The notes under the pieces: generated by a model
Told to the model about the DNA's origin: nothing
Database searches by the model: none
Seen by the model: the letters and a program-made list of their open reading frames with translations, nothing else
Made by a program: the position numbers and the translations under genes
Source of the DNA: an uncultured Lachnospiraceae bacterium
Lineage (GTDB): Bacteria; Bacillota; Clostridia; Lachnospirales; Lachnospiraceae
Length of the DNA: 42,187 bases
Direction: 5' to 3'
Assembly: GCA_937885345.1 (NCBI GenBank)
Contig: CAKZZH010000124.1
Location: 1-42,187 of the forward strand
Part shown: positions 7,740 to 17,370 of the stretch, piece by piece
How positions within the stretch are numbered: the stretch's first letter is position 1
Layout: the number at the start of each line of letters is the position of its first letter

Positions 7740-9748
7740 TCAGACATTATACTGAGAAAGGTCGGTCTTAATGGCCTCAGAGTACTTATTAAGGTCAGCG
7801 GATACATTCGCAATATTGTCGGTCTCGGCCATTAACTTATTGGATTCAGTAACGATCCTGTCACTCAGGCCGAGGATCTCAGTAATAGTGGAAGCCTGCT
7901 CCTGGGTAGTAGCTGCATTGTTGGATGCAACATCATTGATCTTCCCGATGCCATCTGCAATATCTATAATTCCCTCAGTAGCCTTGGCAACATCATCATA
8001 GATCGTAACAAAGGATCTGTTAGCGCTTTCTACACCTGCCAGGCATGCTTCCATATCCTCAGCACAAATATCGGCTTTATGATTAATATCTTCGATATTC
8101 TTAGTAATGCTTCCGATAAGATTTCTGATCGTAACCGTAGCCTCAGTGGACTGCTGCGCAAGCGCACCTACCTCAGAAGCAACAACTGCAAAGCCTCTTC
8201 CGGCCTCTCCGGCTCTTGCCGCTTCGATCGAGGCATTGAGCGAAAGAAGATTTGTCTGCTCGGAGATTGCATTGATGGTATCCGTGATACCGGTGATCTC
8301 CTTGATAGATTTGGCAGTTGTACGAATAAGCTAGGTAAGTTCCCTAATAGTATCATTAAGCGTGCCAACATTGGTGGTCATGCTTGCCATCTCATTCTTA
8401 CCTGTCATAGATGACTCAAGAGTCTCATTGCAAAGATTCTTGATCGTATCAGCATTATCGGAAAGCTGGCTGGATGTAGTAGCAAGATCCGTAGCAGCAC
8501 GCGCAATATCATCGATCGAATCATTCATATCATTGAGTACAGAGTTAAGTCTCTCTATCGACTCTCCCTGCGACTGGTTTGAAGTCGAAAGGTTATGCGA
8601 GATATTATAACACTCTCCGGCACTGTTGCTCATATTTGCGGAGATATCCGCAAGATTCTGTAAAGTGGATCGCATATTTGCGATGTAGTCATTCATGCTC
8701 TCGGAGAGAGTCGTGATCTCGTTATTACCTTCAGGAACAAGCTTAACCGTAAAATCACCGCCCGTAATATCCGAAACGCCCTTGGTAACCTTGGTAACGG
8801 GGTTGATAAACCTGCTGAGAAGCAAATAAAGAACGATCGCAAATATTCCGAGAAGAATAGCCGCACTTACAAATGTTATAATGATCGTCCTGATAATTCC
8901 GTTACTTACGAAGCTTGAAGGAACTGCGCTTACTATGACCCATGAAGTATCGGGAATATCAGTGGATGTAAACATCCATCCTCCTTCGGCGGTCTTGATC
9001 GTCGTTACCTTATGCCCATCAACCGAAGCATTCGTATCCATGGAATCAAACTGCCCCGCAAGGGACTTCATAAGAGCGTCGGCCGATGTTGTAAGATTTT
9101 CTCCGACTACGGCCTCAACATTACTGAGCAGGATATCCTTGGAAGATTTATTTATGATATAGAATCTGGCATTGTCGGCACTGGAGTCAAAATTGTTCAG
9201 TTTCTCTGCAACCATATCAAAGTTGACATCACTGCTGAGCACAACATTGTCCCTAAGCATTATCGCGCATGCAAGACATGTCTTCCCGGTTGAAGCATCA
9301 ACATAGGGCTCAGATGTGTAAATCTCCCCGTTCTTCTCAAGAGCTCCGACGAACCATGCTCTGTCTGAGAAAACGAAGCTGTCATCGGGCACCCAACCGG
9401 AACCGTCAAGGAATTTGCCCGTATCGCCATATCCTATATAAACATCCTGCGAATCAGGATCGGCGGCAGTGATCGCAAGCAGCATTTTAAGCGTATCATC
9501 ATAAGAATTCTCTGGAAGATTCCTGATGATGTTTGCAGTCTGCTTTACTCTCTCTTCGATATTACTCCACCAGCTGTAAATCTCTGTTGCATATGAGATC
9601 GACTCTCGCTCAAGAACGATCTCCGTCAGATTCTGGATACTGTCTGCCTGCTGCTTAATGCTGATCTGGGTAATAACGACTATGATTATCGTCGAAAATA
9701 TCATTACCCATGCAAGCAGCAGTTTTTTAAGTGACCTTCTTTTTTCAT
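7740..9748 (-). pseudogene. Methyl-accepting chemotaxis protein, interrupted
   Basis: The parts read together give a chemoreceptor of about 670 residues. It has an N-terminal membrane segment (KKLLLAWVMIFSTIIIVVI), a large extracellular region with Cache-like features (GYGDTGKFLDGSGW, DDSFVFSDRAWF), a second membrane segment, HAMP, and a cytoplasmic coiled coil. The conserved signalling tip (EQTNLLSLNASIEAARAGEAGRGF) is complete. A TAG at 8331-8333 stops the frame where Gln (CAG) would be expected, just before the tip, and the frame continues cleanly after it to 7740. At the 5' end the only good start (ATG 9748 after GGGAGAGGTG) is one base out of frame with the rest; one more A in the A6 run that follows would restore MKKRRSLKK. 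The longer in-frame TTG at 9806 lacks a ribosome site. Confidence 0.8.
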
Positions 9749-9862
9749 ATACACCTCTCCCGTTGATAAAAAGTATATTTAACCATCTTATTGCATTACA
9801 GCACAAATCTATACAGGATCATGGATCAAAATCCCTCGGAATATCTTTTATATACAATAAAA

Positions 9863-9934
9863 AGCGCGAGACGGGGATCGAACCCGCGACCTTCTCCTTG
9901 GCAAGGAGACGCTCCACCACTGAGCCACTCGCGC
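9863..9934 (-). tRNA. tRNA-Gly (GCC)
   Basis: A complete cloverleaf on the minus strand: acceptor GCGCGAG (from 9934) pairs with CTCGCGC (ending 9864), D-arm GGCTCAGTGGTGGAGC, anticodon stem CTCCT/AGGAG with loop TTGCCAA and anticodon GCC at 9900-9902, and T-arm GCGGGTTCGATCCCCGT. CCA is not encoded; the discriminator is U at 9863 and a T-run follows as terminator. Confidence 0.95.
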
Positions 9935-10003
9935 ACTGCAAGGATTAATATACTAAATTTGCCTTGGCGTGTCAACTGTTTTTTTTATTTTATGGAAAAA
10001 AAT

Positions 10004-10038
10004 AAATGCAGCATTCCGAAGCCGGAAATGCTGCATTT
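10004..10038. terminator. Strong hairpin terminator
   Basis: AAATGCAGCATTCCG (10004-10018) pairs with the segment at 10023-10038 apart from a single bulged A. It follows the acylphosphatase gene on the minus strand, and the A/T flanks allow activity in either direction. Confidence 0.7.
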
Positions 10039-10057
10039 GGTTGTCTCCAAATAACCA

Positions 10058-10327
10058 TTAATGTTTTACATTAAAAGATCTCTCGTCCTCGCAGACGGCA
10101 ATCTTATCCTTGCGGATATCGTCTATCTCGATGTAACGGGCGCGCATAAGCATCTCAATCATGCGCTCGATATCGCCCTCGCTGCCCTGCACCTCCATGT
10201 CCACGGAGCCATCCCACATATTCATGACCCAGCCGGTGAGACGAAGTGCGTCCGCGGCCATCCTCGCCTGCCAGCGAAAGCCCACTCCCTGCACCCTTCC
10301 GATAAAATGCAAACGATACCTGACCAT
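10058..10327 (-). CDS. Acylphosphatase
   Basis: An 89-residue protein matching the full length of the acylphosphatase family, small cytoplasmic enzymes that hydrolyse acyl-phosphate bonds. The phosphate-binding loop with its catalytic Arg is intact in GRVQGVGFRW (10-19), and the second signature appears as GWVMNMWDGSVDMEVQG (32-48), with the catalytic Asn in the NMWDG segment. It starts seven bases after the lipoprotein stop with no clear ribosome site, so translation may be coupled to the upstream gene. The physiological role of this family in bacteria is poorly defined. Confidence 0.92.
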   Translation of the reverse strand: MVRYRLHFIGRVQGVGFRWQARMAADALRLTGWVMNMWDGSVDMEVQGSEGDIERMIEMLMRARYIEIDDIRKDKIAVCEDERSFNVKH

Positions 10328-10334
10328 AGTTATT

Positions 10335-11168
10335 TTACTCGAAGTATAAGTTATCGATCATTATTACGGCCAGAGAAAAATAATCCAAAAGCCATGTGGA
10401 TTCAACAGCTGTAAAGCAAATGTTGTTGCCGTTTATATACATAATGTTTCCGTCGTCATTGTATCCGACGGTATAAGTATTTCCACTGATCGTGATGTCT
10501 TCGCTCGTTGTTGCGTCGAGAATCGGTGAATCCGAATATGACACATCGCAGTATCCGGTTTCATCATCAAAGCTTAACGATAAAATCTTATACTCATCAT
10601 CTTCGTAAGCCTTAACCGTAAGATTATCTGGATATAAAATGTGGAATTTACCATGCTCGGTATCGTATTCGCCCTGCAGGTAAATGCGGCAGTCCACCGT
10701 AGTTTTAAGCTCCGAAGAAAGGAACCCGTCCTCAAATTCCACCTCATAGTCCTCATACATATCCGGTAAAGCACCCTCCGTAGGGCCTACATATTTGAGG
10801 ATAACCTCAGCCTTTCCGTCCGCATCGGCCTGATATGTGATCTTCTCAGTTCCGCTGGCTCCGTCAACTTCTCCGGTAGGGTCTGAGCTTATATATTCAG
10901 ACTTTGCCTCGGTGAGGTTACTTGAAATATACACGGTCTGCCATAAATATCCCGTTGAAGGAATTGAATCGAGCGATACTTCGAACTGACGACCATTTTC
11001 TTCTGAATCACCTGCGGTAGTTTCATCCTCATCCGCCGCGCTGCTCGATGTGCTTGACGAATCGTTCTTAGTACAACCCGTGATCATTCCTGCAGCCATA
11101 GCCGCCACAACAAGTCCCGCAATAACCCCTGCGCCGATCCCGGTCTTACAATAATTTCTTTTAATCAT
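10335..11168 (-). CDS. Lipoprotein with chagasin-like (inhibitor I42) domain
   Basis: A 277-residue lipoprotein: signal segment at about 10-30 and lipobox MITGC with Cys32, followed by a Ser/Asp/Glu-rich linker. Residues 63-150 carry the three loop signatures of chagasin-family cysteine-protease inhibitors in weakened form: SIPSTGYLW for NPTTGYxW, GASGTEKITYQA for the GxGG loop, and LKYVGPTEG for the RPWE loop. The last 120 residues are rich in beta-strand character and I do not recognise them. A surface inhibitor of cysteine peptidases is possible, but the family is also found in adhesin-like proteins. The ATG follows GGAGGAG. It lies directly upstream of the acylphosphatase gene. Confidence 0.6.
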   Translation of the reverse strand: MIKRNYCKTGIGAGVIAGLVVAAMAAGMITGCTKNDSSSTSSSAADEDETTAGDSEENGRQFEVSLDSIPSTGYLWQTVYISSNLTEAKSEYISSDPTGEVDGASGTEKITYQADADGKAEVILKYVGPTEGALPDMYEDYEVEFEDGFLSSELKTTVDCRIYLQGEYDTEHGKFHILYPDNLTVKAYEDDEYKILSLSFDDETGYCDVSYSDSPILDATTSEDITISGNTYTVGYNDDGNIMYINGNNICFTAVESTWLLDYFSLAVIMIDNLYFE

Positions 11169-11391
11169 TTTTCTCCTCCTGCATGATTATTTTTCAAGAA
11201 AATAAAGGTGTTGATAAATATCTGTCTCCCGAATCCGGAAGAAGGACCACGATCATTTTACCATAGTTTTCCTAACGCTGCGATAAAATCTTTGCGGCAT
11301 CCTTTGTGCCTATTGTAATTCGCTGAATAATGCGCTGCAACTGTTTTTGTGATAATATATTCTTGTAAAATACGGATCGGAGCGTGCAAAT

Positions 11392-12657
11392 ATGCAGCAG
11401 GATTTAACCGGGCTTATCAACCGAATATCATCCGACTTATCGCTTTCAAATACTCTCACGATCGAGCTTGCAAAGCTTCTTGAATACTGCGAAGTCTCAG
11501 GCGTGGACATCCCCGCCCTTACGGATAAAATATACGCCGCCGGAGTGCTTCCCGCAGACAAGAAGCACGGGAAGGAGATTTACGAGAGACTTCGAAAAGA
11601 TATAAAACTCGGAAACATACCTTTCGCCCCCAATACCGCGCCTTCTGCGCATCCTTCGCACCGCTTTTCGCAGATTTATATAACCGAAGAAGCAAGACAG
11701 AGTGACATTTCAAAGCGCATCATATCCGCCCTTAGCGACATACCGGCACGCGAAATCGTTCACTACAAAGATGTTTTCAACCTTGCCCATCAGGATTTTA
11801 TGATTCAAAAAAGAGAGCAGAGCATTATTCTCGCTGTCAATAAAGGGCGCCTTGTATATCCCGGAGCACCGGTTTGCCAGAGTTTTGGTAATGAGAATTT
11901 CTGCTACTGTTCCAATGTCATGGGGTGCGTTTATGACTGTGAATACTGCTATCTGCAAGGGATGTACCCTTCCGGAAACCTTGTGATCTTCGTTAATATC
12001 AAGGATTATTTCAGAGAGATCGACAAGCTTCTTGAGGACAAAGGCCGGGTATATCTGTGCATTTCCTATGACACCGACCTGCTTGCGCTTGACGGCCTTA
12101 CAGGTCTCGCAAGGATGTGGTGCGAATTTGCGGCGGCCCGTCCAAATCTTACGATAGAGCTTCGTACCAAATCCGCCGTTAATCCCGCCAAAACGCTCCC
12201 TGTTGCCCCTAATGTGATATATGCATGGACTTTATCCCCAAAAAGCATCGCGGCCAGATATGAGCATTTTTCGGCGCCTGTGGACCGTCGTATAAATGCG
12301 GCTGCAAATGCGATCAAAGCCGGATGCACCGTCAGGCTCTGTTTCGACCCTTTGATATACCTGCCGCATCCCGAAAAAAGTGATATCTGCGCCGAGATAA
12401 AAAACCTTATCGACGAAGCCTTTACCGCGATTCCCGCAGATAAACTCTACGATGTGAGCATCGGCTCCTTCAGGATCAGCTCGTCCTATATGAAGAAATT
12501 CAGGAATGTAAGGCGCTCACCGATCACATTTTACCCTTATGATAACGAGGACGGTGTCCTAAAGTATCCGGCAGAGATTTCCGCAAAGCTCGAAAACGCC
12601 GCAATGAGTGCGCTGCGCGCTTATATCTCACCGGATAAAATCTACCCCGCCAATTAA
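11392..12657 (+). CDS. Spore photoproduct lyase-like radical SAM protein
   Basis: A 421-residue protein. The radical SAM iron-sulfur cysteines form CxxxCxxC in GCVYDCEYCYLQ (C179, C183, C186), the spacing seen in spore photoproduct lyase. A further cysteine, C223, in YLCISYDTDLLALDGLTG sits where the catalytic H-donor cysteine of SplB lies (CxSD-type motif). The family repairs thymine dimers formed in spore DNA. The protein is longer than SplB (about 340 residues), with an N-terminal extension of about 80-100 residues starting MQQDLTGLINRISSDL that I do not recognise. It is a single gene with a GGAG site before the ATG. No sporulation gene is nearby, so the substrate may differ. Confidence 0.8.
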   Translation: MQQDLTGLINRISSDLSLSNTLTIELAKLLEYCEVSGVDIPALTDKIYAAGVLPADKKHGKEIYERLRKDIKLGNIPFAPNTAPSAHPSHRFSQIYITEEARQSDISKRIISALSDIPAREIVHYKDVFNLAHQDFMIQKREQSIILAVNKGRLVYPGAPVCQSFGNENFCYCSNVMGCVYDCEYCYLQGMYPSGNLVIFVNIKDYFREIDKLLEDKGRVYLCISYDTDLLALDGLTGLARMWCEFAAARPNLTIELRTKSAVNPAKTLPVAPNVIYAWTLSPKSIAARYEHFSAPVDRRINAAANAIKAGCTVRLCFDPLIYLPHPEKSDICAEIKNLIDEAFTAIPADKLYDVSIGSFRISSSYMKKFRNVRRSPITFYPYDNEDGVLKYPAEISAKLENAAMSALRAYISPDKIYPAN

Positions 12658-12670
12658 CAGACATTTCATC

Positions 12671-14332
12671 TTATTCATCGAAGGTCTCATTGAGAGATGC
12701 GCCGGGCGAAACCATCGGGAATACTTTATCATTCTTGTCTATATGGGCATCGATAAGGCAGGGGATGTTGAGGGAGATGGCTTCCCTCAGGGCTTTCTCA
12801 AAGTCCTCTATCGTCTCTACCGTATATCCCTTTGCACCCATTGCCTCTGCAACCTTTGCATAATCGACAGCATCATCAAGCACGGTATATGAATATCTCT
12901 CGCCGTAGTAAAGTGTCTGCCACTGTCTTACCATTCCGAGAACATGGTTATTGATAACAACCTCGATCACCGGAATATTGTATCTTGTCGCTGTTGCAAG
13001 CTCATTCATATTCATACGGAAGCATCCGTCACCGGCGATATTGATAACCGTTGAATCAGGGCAACCCACCTTGGCTCCGATAGAAGCTCCGAGACCGTAT
13101 CCCATCGTTCCGAGCCCCCCCGATGTAAGAAGGGTTCTGGGCTTTGAATATTTATAATACTGTGCAGCCCACATCTGATGCTGTCCGACCTCTGTCGTGA
13201 TAAGCGCCTTGCCTTCCGTGATATCGTATATTTTCTCTATAATTCCGGGGCCTGTAAGAACATCCTTGTTGTACTTAAGAGGATATTTCTCCTTCATATC
13301 GGCAATCTCAGCCATCCATTCAGGATGTGACTGGGCCTCAAGATTGATGTTGATCGCACGAAGGACTTCTCTTACATCACCTATAATGCTTGCGTCAACC
13401 TTGATATTCTTATTGATCTCCGCAGGATCGATATCGATATGCAGGATCTTGGCATCTCTTGCAAACACTTTGGCATTGCCGATTACTCTGTCGGAGAATC
13501 TGGTTCCGATCGCAATAAGGAGATCCGACTTCATAAGTCCTAAATTGGAAGTCTTGGTACCGTGCATACCGAGCATTCCGGTATATTCCGCTCTCGTTCC
13601 GTCAAATGCACCCTTGCCCATAAGTGAATCTGCAACAGGAGCATTAACAAGATCCACAAACTTTGCAAGTTCTTCCTGAGCTCCCGAGATAACCGCACCG
13701 CCGCCAACGAATATAAAAGGCTTCTTGGCTGCTTTGATCATTTGAACCGCAGTATCCACAGCATCGGGAGTTATGCGATCCTTCACTCTCTTAATTGCCT
13801 CCGGCTCCTTGCGCTCATACTCTGTCTTGGCCGCTGTAACATCCTTGGGAATATCGATAAGTACAGGGCCCGGTCTTCCGGACTTGGCAATCCTGAAGGC
13901 TTCTCTAAAGGTCTCTGCAAGATTCTTAACATCCTTGACGATGTAATTATGCTTGGTTATCGGAAGTGTGATACCTACGATATCAACCTCCTGGAAACTG
14001 TCCTTTCCGAGAAGCGGTACACCTACATTACAGGTGATCGCAATGATAGGAACCGAATCCATATATGCCGTAGCAATACCGGTCACAAGATTGGTTGCGC
14101 CGGGGCCCGATGTCGCCATACACACGCCGACTCGTCCCGTCGCCCTTGCATAGCCGTCTGCCGCATGCGATGCACCCTGCTCGTGCGAAGTAAGGATGTG
14201 CTTAATCTCATCACGGTGCTTATAAAGTTCATCATACACATTAAGTATCGCTCCGCCGGGATAACCGAACACTCTGTCAACGCCCTGTTCTTTGAGGCAT
14301 TCAATTACAATCTGTGATCCTGTAAGTTCCAT
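12671..14332 (-). CDS. ilvB: Acetolactate synthase, large catalytic subunit
   Basis: A 553-residue thiamine-diphosphate enzyme that condenses pyruvate to 2-acetolactate (or with 2-oxobutyrate), the first common step of valine, leucine and isoleucine synthesis. The catalytic glutamate is E51 (SHEQGASHAADGYARATG); the ThDP/Mg motif starts at GDG 444-446 and runs to the conserved VINN. Length and order of the three domains are normal. It is the last gene of leuB-ilvD-ilvB, 33 bases after ilvD. No small regulatory subunit (ilvN) follows, so it must come from elsewhere or be absent. The other branch enzymes (ilvC, leuA, leuCD) are not in the window. Confidence 0.93.
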   Translation of the reverse strand: MELTGSQIVIECLKEQGVDRVFGYPGGAILNVYDELYKHRDEIKHILTSHEQGASHAADGYARATGRVGVCMATSGPGATNLVTGIATAYMDSVPIIAITCNVGVPLLGKDSFQEVDIVGITLPITKHNYIVKDVKNLAETFREAFRIAKSGRPGPVLIDIPKDVTAAKTEYERKEPEAIKRVKDRITPDAVDTAVQMIKAAKKPFIFVGGGAVISGAQEELAKFVDLVNAPVADSLMGKGAFDGTRAEYTGMLGMHGTKTSNLGLMKSDLLIAIGTRFSDRVIGNAKVFARDAKILHIDIDPAEINKNIKVDASIIGDVREVLRAININLEAQSHPEWMAEIADMKEKYPLKYNKDVLTGPGIIEKIYDITEGKALITTEVGQHQMWAAQYYKYSKPRTLLTSGGLGTMGYGLGASIGAKVGCPDSTVINIAGDGCFRMNMNELATATRYNIPVIEVVINNHVLGMVRQWQTLYYGERYSYTVLDDAVDYAKVAEAMGAKGYTVETIEDFEKALREAISLNIPCLIDAHIDKNDKVFPMVSPGASLNETFDE

Positions 14333-14365
14333 TGTTTTCTCTCCGTTAAAATATGTTTATTATTG

Positions 14366-16033
14366 TCAGTCCTTAATCTCAAGTACTGCGCCCTTGTCAG
14401 CCGATGTAACCATCTTAGCATATCTTGCAAGATAACCCGTTGTGACCTTAGGCTCTCTGGGCTTCCAAGCCTCTCTTCTCTTGGCAAGCACTTCATCCGG
14501 AACATCCACATTAATCGTGTTTGCAGGGATATCGATCTTGATGATATCGCCTTCTTCAACAAGTGCGATAGGTCCGCCAAGTGCTGCCTCGGGGCTTACA
14601 TGTCCGATGGATGCGCCTCTTGATGCACCCGAGAATCTTCCGTCCGTGATAAGTGCAACGGATGATCCAAGTCCCATTCCGGCAATTGCGGATGTGGGAT
14701 TGAGCATCTCTCTCATTCCGGGGCCGCCCTTAGGTCCCTCGTATCTTATTACGACTACGTCGCCGGCAACTATTTTACCGCCTCTGATAGCGGCGATCGC
14801 ATCCTCTTCACAGTCAAATACTCTTGCGGGGCCTTCGTGAACAAGCATCTCGGGAACGACCGCACTTCTCTTAACAACACAAGAATCCGGTGCGATATTA
14901 CCGCGAAGAACGGCGATCCCGCCGGTCTTGCTGTAAGGATTATCAATAGGTCTTATTATCTCGGGATCTTTGTTATATGCATGTTCTATATTCTCTCCTA
15001 CGGTCTTACCGGTTACGGTGATAAGATCAGTGTAGAGAAGACCTGCATCCGCAAGCTCCTTCATTACCGCATATATTCCGCCCGCTTCGTTAAGTTCCTC
15101 CATATAATGGCGGCCTGCGGGGGCAAGGTGGCACAGATTTGGAGTCTTATCCGAAATCTGATTGGCAATATCAAGATTAAGTGTAACGCCTGCTTCTCTT
15201 GCAATTGCGGGAAGATGAAGCATTGTATTGGTCGAACATCCAAGTGCCATATCAACGGTAAGTGCGTTATGGAAAGCTTTCTCTGTCATAATATCTCTGG
15301 GACGGATATTCTTCTCAAGCATCTCCATAACCTTCATGCCTGCATGCTTTGCAAGTCTGAGTCTGTCGGAATATACGGCAGGGATCGTGCCGTTTCCGCG
15401 AAGTCCCATACCGATCGCCTCAGTAAGACAGTTCATTGAATTGGCTGTGTACATACCTGAACATGAACCGCAGGTAGGACATACCATTGTCTCGTATTCC
15501 TCAAGCTCCTCCTCGGATATTTTACCGGCAGAGTAAGCTCCAACAGCCTCGAACATACTTGAAAGTGAAGTTTTCTTACCCTTCACATGTCCTGCGAGCA
15601 TCGGGCCGCCGCTGACAAACACAGTGGGTACGTTAACTCTTGCCGCAGCCATAAGAAGACCGGGCACGTTCTTGTCACAGTTGGGGATCATAACGAGTGC
15701 GTCAAATGCATGCGCAAGTGCAAGGCACTCTGTTGAATCCGCTATAAGATCTCTTGTTACAAGAGAATATTTCATTCCGATATGTCCCATCGCAATACCG
15801 TCGCAAACCGCAATGGCGGGAACGACAACAGGAGTACCGCCGGCTATGGCAACGCCCATTTTGACAGCCTCAGTGATCTTGTCGATATTCATATGTCCGG
15901 GAACGATCTCATTAAACGAACTTACGATACCTACAAGAGGTCTCTCCATTTCTTCCTTGGTCATACCAAGTGCATTAAACAACGATCTGGCAGGAGCTGC
16001 GCCCGTGCCCTTTCTGCATGCATCACTTTTCAT
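14366..16033 (-). CDS. ilvD: Dihydroxy-acid dehydratase
   Basis: A 555-residue iron-sulfur enzyme that dehydrates 2,3-dihydroxy-isovalerate or -methylvalerate to the 2-oxo acids of branched-chain amino acid synthesis. Cluster ligands are visible at C119 (MIPNCDKNVPG, with K121 as the Mg-binding lysine) and in CPTCGSCSGMYTANSM (C188/C191). The third position reads VPGH (44-47), as in the E. coli enzyme, rather than the PCN type of many [2Fe-2S] members, which suggests an oxygen-sensitive [4Fe-4S] form; this fits an anaerobe (inference). It is the middle gene of leuB-ilvD-ilvB. Confidence 0.95.
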   Translation of the reverse strand: MKSDACRKGTGAAPARSLFNALGMTKEEMERPLVGIVSSFNEIVPGHMNIDKITEAVKMGVAIAGGTPVVVPAIAVCDGIAMGHIGMKYSLVTRDLIADSTECLALAHAFDALVMIPNCDKNVPGLLMAAARVNVPTVFVSGGPMLAGHVKGKKTSLSSMFEAVGAYSAGKISEEELEEYETMVCPTCGSCSGMYTANSMNCLTEAIGMGLRGNGTIPAVYSDRLRLAKHAGMKVMEMLEKNIRPRDIMTEKAFHNALTVDMALGCSTNTMLHLPAIAREAGVTLNLDIANQISDKTPNLCHLAPAGRHYMEELNEAGGIYAVMKELADAGLLYTDLITVTGKTVGENIEHAYNKDPEIIRPIDNPYSKTGGIAVLRGNIAPDSCVVKRSAVVPEMLVHEGPARVFDCEEDAIAAIRGGKIVAGDVVVIRYEGPKGGPGMREMLNPTSAIAGMGLGSSVALITDGRFSGASRGASIGHVSPEAALGGPIALVEEGDIIKIDIPANTINVDVPDEVLAKRREAWKPREPKVTTGYLARYAKMVTSADKGAVLEIKD

Positions 16034-16116
16034 ATATACATCTCCTATAAAATATAATTAATCCGATCATTTGTTTTGCGGCCTTGCGCCGTTTGGTGAT
16101 CTTCCGCCCACCATAA

Positions 16117-17205
16117 CTAATGTATGTTCGATACTATCTTATCCCCCATCTCTTTGGTTCCGAGAAGCGTCATTCCATCGGACATGATGTCCACCGTTCT
16201 GAAGCCGTCGGTAAGAGTCTTCTGCACCGCATTCTCGATAGCAACCGCAGCCTCATCAAGATCGAGCGAATATCTGAGCATCATTGCTGCCGAAAGTATC
16301 GTTGCAATGGGGTTTGCTTTATTCATTCCCGCAATGTCAGGCGCAGAGCCGTGTGAAGGCTCATACAGGCCGAATTTGGTCTCGTTAAAGCTTGCACTTG
16401 AGAGCATTCCGATGGATCCCGTGATCATACTTGCCTCATCCGATAAAATATCCCCGAACATGTTCTCGGTAAGAATAACATCAAACTGACCGGGATTCAT
16501 AACAAGTTGCATTGCGCAGTTATCGACAAGCATATCCGTATAGGTTACCTCGGGATAATCCTTTGCGACCTCGGCTACCACTTTACGCCATAATCTTGAA
16601 GAATCAAGGACATTGGCCTTATCGACACTCGTAACGATCTTGCGTCTCTTCATCGCTATATCAAAAGCCTTAATGGCAATTCTTCTGATCTCATTCTCGT
16701 TGTATGTAAGTGTATCAACAGCCGTAAGAACGCCGTCCACCTCGCTTGTATGTCTCTCGCCGAAATACAAGCCGCCGGTAAGCTCTCTCATGATGACCAT
16801 ATCAAAACCGTCACCAATAACGCTGTCCTTAAGAGGACAAGCATCCTTAAGCTCGTTATACAGATAAGCCGGTCTCATATTTGCAAAAAGTCCGAGATCC
16901 TTACGGATCTTAAGAAGTCCCGCCTCAGGTCTGAGATTCGGAGCAACATCGTACCATCTTGAATTACCGACTTTGCCGCCTACCGCGCCGAGGAGTACGG
17001 CATCAGAGGACTTTGCGATAGCAACTGCTTCATCCGTAAGAGGAACTCCGCATGCATCTATTGAGCATCCACCCATGAGAATGGGGGTATAGTCAAGTTT
17101 GTAATCATATTTTACTCCGGCAGCATCAAGCACCTTAACTGCTTCAGCCACTATTTCAGGGCCGATTCCGTCGCCGGGAATGGTTGTTATTTTATAATTC
17201 TTCAT
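16117..17205 (-). CDS. leuB: 3-Isopropylmalate dehydrogenase
   Basis: A 362-residue NAD-dependent beta-decarboxylating dehydrogenase that converts 3-isopropylmalate to 4-methyl-2-oxopentanoate in leucine synthesis. Signatures seen: GDGIGPEI near the N-terminus, RELTGGLYFGERH (substrate-binding loop), the catalytic Lys in VDKANVL, Asp-rich MFGDILSDEASMITGSIG, and the NAD-binding EPSHGSAPDIAG. The combination is typical of LeuB rather than isocitrate or tartrate dehydrogenase. It is the first gene of the leuB-ilvD-ilvB unit; the ATG follows AAAGGA. A promoter lies at 17269-17297. I found no T-box or leader-peptide attenuator in the roughly 55-base leader. Confidence 0.94.
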   Translation of the reverse strand: MKNYKITTIPGDGIGPEIVAEAVKVLDAAGVKYDYKLDYTPILMGGCSIDACGVPLTDEAVAIAKSSDAVLLGAVGGKVGNSRWYDVAPNLRPEAGLLKIRKDLGLFANMRPAYLYNELKDACPLKDSVIGDGFDMVIMRELTGGLYFGERHTSEVDGVLTAVDTLTYNENEIRRIAIKAFDIAMKRRKIVTSVDKANVLDSSRLWRKVVAEVAKDYPEVTYTDMLVDNCAMQLVMNPGQFDVILTENMFGDILSDEASMITGSIGMLSSASFNETKFGLYEPSHGSAPDIAGMNKANPIATILSAAMMLRYSLDLDEAAVAIENAVQKTLTDGFRTVDIMSDGMTLLGTKEMGDKIVSNIH

Positions 17206-17268
17206 AGTTAAATCTGTCCTTTCATTTGCCTGTCAGGCTCACACTCAGCCCATATTTGCACTCATAGG

Positions 17269-17297
17269 ATTCTACACCATATGAAACGATAATTCAA
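17269..17297 (-). promoter_or_regulatory. Promoter of leuB-ilvD-ilvB
   Basis: Minus-strand TTGAAT (17292-17297), 17-base spacer, TAGAAT (17269-17274), about 60 bases before the leuB ATG. Confidence 0.55.
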
Positions 17298-17370
17298 GGT
17301 ATGCAGTTTGCGCGGCAAGCCAAAAAATGTATTACTGAACCTGCACTTTGCCTGTGTGACAATATACTTT

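Noticed and set aside
8107..8414. Plus-strand reading frames opposite the chemoreceptor gene.
   Set aside because: They are antisense shadows with no ribosome sites or recognisable domains.
9749..9806. TTG at 9806 as the chemoreceptor start.
   Set aside because: It has no ribosome site and adds a cytoplasmic-looking stretch; the ATG at 9748 has a strong site.
17206..17300. T-box or attenuator leader before leuB.
   Set aside because: The leader is only about 55 bases and has no T-box core or terminator hairpin.
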